Both the position numbers and the translations under genes were made by a program. From contig JBKPSJ010000353.1 in the NCBI GenBank assembly GCA_046765875.1, positions 1 to 9,088 of the forward strand: 9,088 nt of DNA, in the 5' to 3' direction. Under the pieces are notes generated by a model. It was not told where the DNA came from. It did no database searches and worked only from the letters and a program-made list of their open reading frames with translations. This DNA is from DASRHY01 sp046765875. GTDB lineage: Bacteria > Actinomycetota > Actinomycetes > Propionibacteriales > Kribbellaceae. Shown here piece after piece: positions 7,070-9,088 of the stretch (its first letter is position 1; every line of letters starts with the position of its first letter).

Positions 7070-7711
7070 GTGTCCGATGCTCCCTCTCCCACGCCTAGAA
7101 GCAGCAAAATTCCGCCATCGGTCCCCGTCGCCCGCGCAGCGCAAGCTACTGAACCGTGCTCCAGTAACAGGTCACGCCCGCCGGAATCGATGGTCTGGCC
7201 GCAGTCGCGTTCTGCCACCATCAACGACATTCCCGAGCTGATTCGCCTCCGTGCCGTCATGTTCGAGTCAATGGGCATCGACGCCTCCCACCCAGGCTGG
7301 CGTCGCGAATTCACGCGGTTCATGCAGACGAGCCTTCAAAAGGATGAATCCGTGGTCGCGTTGGTCGTCGACGATCCCTCTCGCCCAGGCCTGCTTGCCG
7401 CTTGCGGCATGGGCGTTGTGACGCAGCGGCTCCCCAACCCGTCGGATCCCTCCGGGCGCGTCGGCTATATCGCCTCAATGGTCACCTTGCCGCAGTTTCG
7501 GCGCCGTGGCTGTGCGAGCGCTGTGCTTGCGTTGCTGCTCGGCTGGTTCGAGGCTCACGGCGTAGCGACGATCGAACTTCATGCGACGGCACCATCCGAA
7601 CCCATGTATCGGGCTGCAGGCTTTGACAACCCGTTCGGGCACGCGCTGTCGCGCTACGGTGACGATGATCCACGTGCCCGTCACCGTGTGGCGGGGGTGC
7701 CACATGAATGA
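7070..7711 (+). CDS. GNAT-family N-acetyltransferase
   Basis: This protein of up to 213 residues should transfer an acetyl group from acetyl-CoA to an unknown acceptor in the cytoplasm. The GNAT fold begins near residue 48 with SATINDIPELIRLRAVMFES. The core strand and acetyl-CoA loop are at 132-149 (GYIASMVTLPQFRRRGCA), with R144-x-x-G147-x-A149 as the pyrophosphate-binding motif. The C-terminal part has IELHATAPSEPMYRAAGF (168-185), the usual final strands and the Tyr-containing helix of the family. The GTG at 7070 is preceded by GAGGA with a six-base spacer, a good ribosome binding site. However, the first 47 residues are Ser/Pro-rich and lack homology to the fold, so the ATG at 7190 (MVWPQSRSATIND) is an alternative start. 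It is transcribed divergently from the MocR regulator, its likely controller, and overlaps the next gene by 8 nt. Confidence 0.85.
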   Translation: MSDAPSPTPRSSKIPPSVPVARAAQATEPCSSNRSRPPESMVWPQSRSATINDIPELIRLRAVMFESMGIDASHPGWRREFTRFMQTSLQKDESVVALVVDDPSRPGLLAACGMGVVTQRLPNPSDPSGRVGYIASMVTLPQFRRRGCASAVLALLLGWFEAHGVATIELHATAPSEPMYRAAGFDNPFGHALSRYGDDDPRARHRVAGVPHE

Positions 7712-8162
7712 GCACACATCGATCGAGGTCGTGCTGGCCGCCTTTGCTGCGGTCGAAGAACGCGACGGGGACGCATTGGCGAGCCTTTGTCATCCCGGCG
7801 TCTCGTTCCATTGGCCGCCCTCGCTTCCGTACGGCGGCGTCACAACCGGACGCCGCGCCGCAAGGTCCGACCTCGGTTGGTCGAGCTGCTGGACACCTCT
7901 GCAGCCCACGCCCGACGAGCGGCGCTTGGAGCCGAGGGTCGTCGCAGCGACCGACCGTGAGGTCGTCGTCTTGTGGCATCAGCGCGGCCTGGCGCAGTCT
8001 GGCGCACGTATCGACTCCGAGGTGTTGGGGTTGTACGACGTCACGCGCGGCCTTCTCGCACGCGCCAAGATGTTCTACTTCGACCCATTGAGCGTCCAAC
8101 AGTTCCTTGAGACGAACGCTGTCAAGGACCCCAAGGTCGGTCGGTTCGCAGCCGAGCTGTGA
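7704..8162 (+). CDS. SnoaL-like / NTF2-like polyketide cyclase-fold protein
   Basis: This 152-residue single-domain protein is of typical length for the NTF2-like fold. It begins with a helix (IEVVLAAFAAVEERDGDALA), then LCHPGVSFHWPPSLPYGG, where the small alpha+beta barrel of SnoaL-like proteins has its pocket. The strands VVAATDREVVVLWHQRG and ARAKMFYFDPLSV close the cone. Members range from cyclases and isomerases to binding proteins of unknown role, so no reaction can be assigned. The ATG at 7704 overlaps the GNAT stop by 8 nt and follows GGGGGTG at about the right distance (7693-7699), indicating one operon with coupled translation. The frame is open further upstream, but only inside the GNAT gene. 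Function is probably linked to the GNAT protein and responsive to the MocR regulator (inference). Confidence 0.82.
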   Translation: MNEHTSIEVVLAAFAAVEERDGDALASLCHPGVSFHWPPSLPYGGVTTGRRAARSDLGWSSCWTPLQPTPDERRLEPRVVAATDREVVVLWHQRGLAQSGARIDSEVLGLYDVTRGLLARAKMFYFDPLSVQQFLETNAVKDPKVGRFAAEL

Positions 8163-8174
8163 GTCCGCTCGTGC

Positions 8175-8206
8175 CTCCTCGCGCAGGCCTGCAGGAGACG
8201 CTGCGC
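8175..8206. terminator. possible hairpin between convergent genes
   Basis: The 61-bp gap between the SnoaL-like and aldolase stops contains GCGCAG (8181-8186) and CTGCGC (8201-8206), a perfect 6-bp stem with a 14-base loop. It also holds a competing fold: CTCCT/AGGAG (8175-8179, 8193-8197) around the palindrome GCAGGCCTGC (8183-8192). Its place between two converging genes fits a shared terminator, but neither strand has a T-tract. Confidence 0.3.
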
Positions 8207-8223
8207 TACCAACTCCCGGCCCA

Positions 8224-9069
8224 TCAAGTGGCCGATGTCGCTTTCAGGACGCCAAACAGCCTGCACACTTCGTCGGCCACGGCGTCGCGGGCCGGGCCGA
8301 GGTACTTGCGGGTGTCGACCATGGCCGGGTTCTGGTCGAGCACGGTCCGGACGACTGCGGTGAACACGTTGTTCAGGTGGGTCGCGATGTTCACCTTAGT
8401 CATACCGGCCTCGACGGCACGGGTCAGGTCCTCGTCAGCCACGCCGGACGAGCCGTGCAGCACGAGTGGCACCGGCACAGCGTCACGCAGTTCGCTGATC
8501 AGGGCGAAATCCAGTTCGGCCGTACGCTCGGTCATCGCGTGCGACGAGCCGACCGCGACGGCGAGGGCGTCGATCCCGGTGGCCTCGACGAACGCCACCG
8601 CCTCGTCCGGCCGGGTACGCGCACCGGGTGCGTGCACCCCGTCCTTGCCGCCGACCTCGCCGAGTTCGGCCTCGACGAACACGCCGCGGTCGTGGCAGTA
8701 GCGGGTCACCTCCGCGGTCACCGCCACGTTCTCGTCGTACTCGAGCTTGGACGCGTCGAACATCACCGACGTGAAGCCGAGCGAGACCGCCTCGTCGACC
8801 AGGTCGCGCTCCATCGCGTGGTCGAGGTGCACCACCACCGGCACCTGTGCGGCAGCCGCGGCGCCGAGTGTCGCGAGGCCGATCGGCTTGAGCGCGCCGT
8901 GGTACCTCACCGCGTTCTCGCTGATCTGCAGGATCACCGGAGCGCCGACCCGTTCGGCACCGGTGATCAGCGCGGTCGCGTGCTCGATCTGGATCACATT
9001 GAACGCGCCGACCCCGCGGCCGGCCTTGGCGGCGGCCAGCAGCACCTCGGCACCCGATACGAGCGGCAT
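8224..9069 (-). CDS. class II (zinc-dependent) ketose-bisphosphate aldolase
   Basis: This complete 281-residue cytoplasmic TIM-barrel enzyme cleaves a ketose (bis)phosphate to dihydroxyacetone phosphate and an aldehyde. Visible motifs are VVVHLDHAMERD, with catalytic D83 and zinc ligand H84; SVMFDAS (101-107); and VEAELGEVGGKDG (132-144). Next come AVGSSHAM with zinc ligand H177, PLVLHGSSG with zinc ligand H205, and VNIATHLN (226-233) for phosphate binding. The length matches the GatY/KbaY/IolJ-type group rather than the longer glycolytic Fba of about 340 residues, so the natural substrate is probably a catabolic sugar phosphate. Which one cannot be told (tagatose, fructose or an inositol-derived sugar are possibilities). 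The ATG at 9069 is preceded by GAGGAGAG at good spacing. Neighbours that could define the pathway lie beyond the right edge. Confidence 0.93.
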   Translation of the reverse strand: MPLVSGAEVLLAAAKAGRGVGAFNVIQIEHATALITGAERVGAPVILQISENAVRYHGALKPIGLATLGAAAAAQVPVVVHLDHAMERDLVDEAVSLGFTSVMFDASKLEYDENVAVTAEVTRYCHDRGVFVEAELGEVGGKDGVHAPGARTRPDEAVAFVEATGIDALAVAVGSSHAMTERTAELDFALISELRDAVPVPLVLHGSSGVADEDLTRAVEAGMTKVNIATHLNNVFTAVVRTVLDQNPAMVDTRKYLGPARDAVADEVCRLFGVLKATSAT

Positions 9070-9088
9070 TCGCTCTCCTCTGCTAAAG

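Noticed and set aside
7482..8099. A 205-codon minus-strand frame opposite GNAT and SnoaL-like genes
   Set aside because: No recognisable fold and no good start; both plus-strand genes have family motifs and coupled starts.
1..9088. CRISPR array, tRNA or rRNA genes, insertion sequence
   Set aside because: No regularly spaced repeats, no cloverleaf-like or rRNA-like segment, and no transposase-like product or terminal inverted repeats were seen by eye on either strand.

Overview
This is high-GC, GC3-rich DNA of the kind found in actinomycetes. The protein families (DUF5682 with a VWA partner, a divergently transcribed MocR regulator, a SnoaL-like protein, a short class II aldolase) and frequent GTG starts and short overlaps fit that group. 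I cannot name the genus.

Layout. Positions 2-3021 (+) hold the 3' part of a DUF5682 gene and a VWA-domain gene, joined by an ATGA stop/start overlap. This looks like the downstream end of a MoxR-type AAA+ ATPase/VWA cluster; the ATPase would lie upstream, outside the window. Just behind it, 3046-4006 (+) is the wreck of an alpha/beta hydrolase gene. Its 5' part, carrying the oxyanion-hole region, has been deleted, and two opposite single-base frameshifts scramble the segment bearing the catalytic Asp. The small residue before the nucleophile-elbow Trp-Ser has become Asp.

On the minus strand, 5440-6942 encodes a MocR/PdxR-type regulator. It is followed in the same direction by a possible 55-residue small gene (5248-5415) and an APC-family amino acid permease (3984-5291), whose end overlaps the end of the hydrolase remnant. 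Divergent from the regulator is a tight GNAT acetyltransferase / SnoaL-like pair (7070-8162, +). The 127-bp divergent region carries a perfect inverted repeat, CTGGACC-N8-GGTCCAG, that encloses the regulator's GTG start, plus smaller repeats. This is a strong candidate for the regulator's operator. The regulator/GNAT/SnoaL block includes stretches much poorer in G+C than the flanks, suggesting a separate origin.

At the right end, 8224-9069 (-) is a complete class II ketose-bisphosphate aldolase, convergent with the SnoaL-like gene.

Working together (inference): DUF5682 and VWA should act as one complex with the unseen ATPase. The MocR protein probably senses an amino compound through PLP and controls itself and the GNAT/SnoaL pair, possibly also the permease. 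The aldolase belongs to a sugar-catabolic unit that extends beyond the window.
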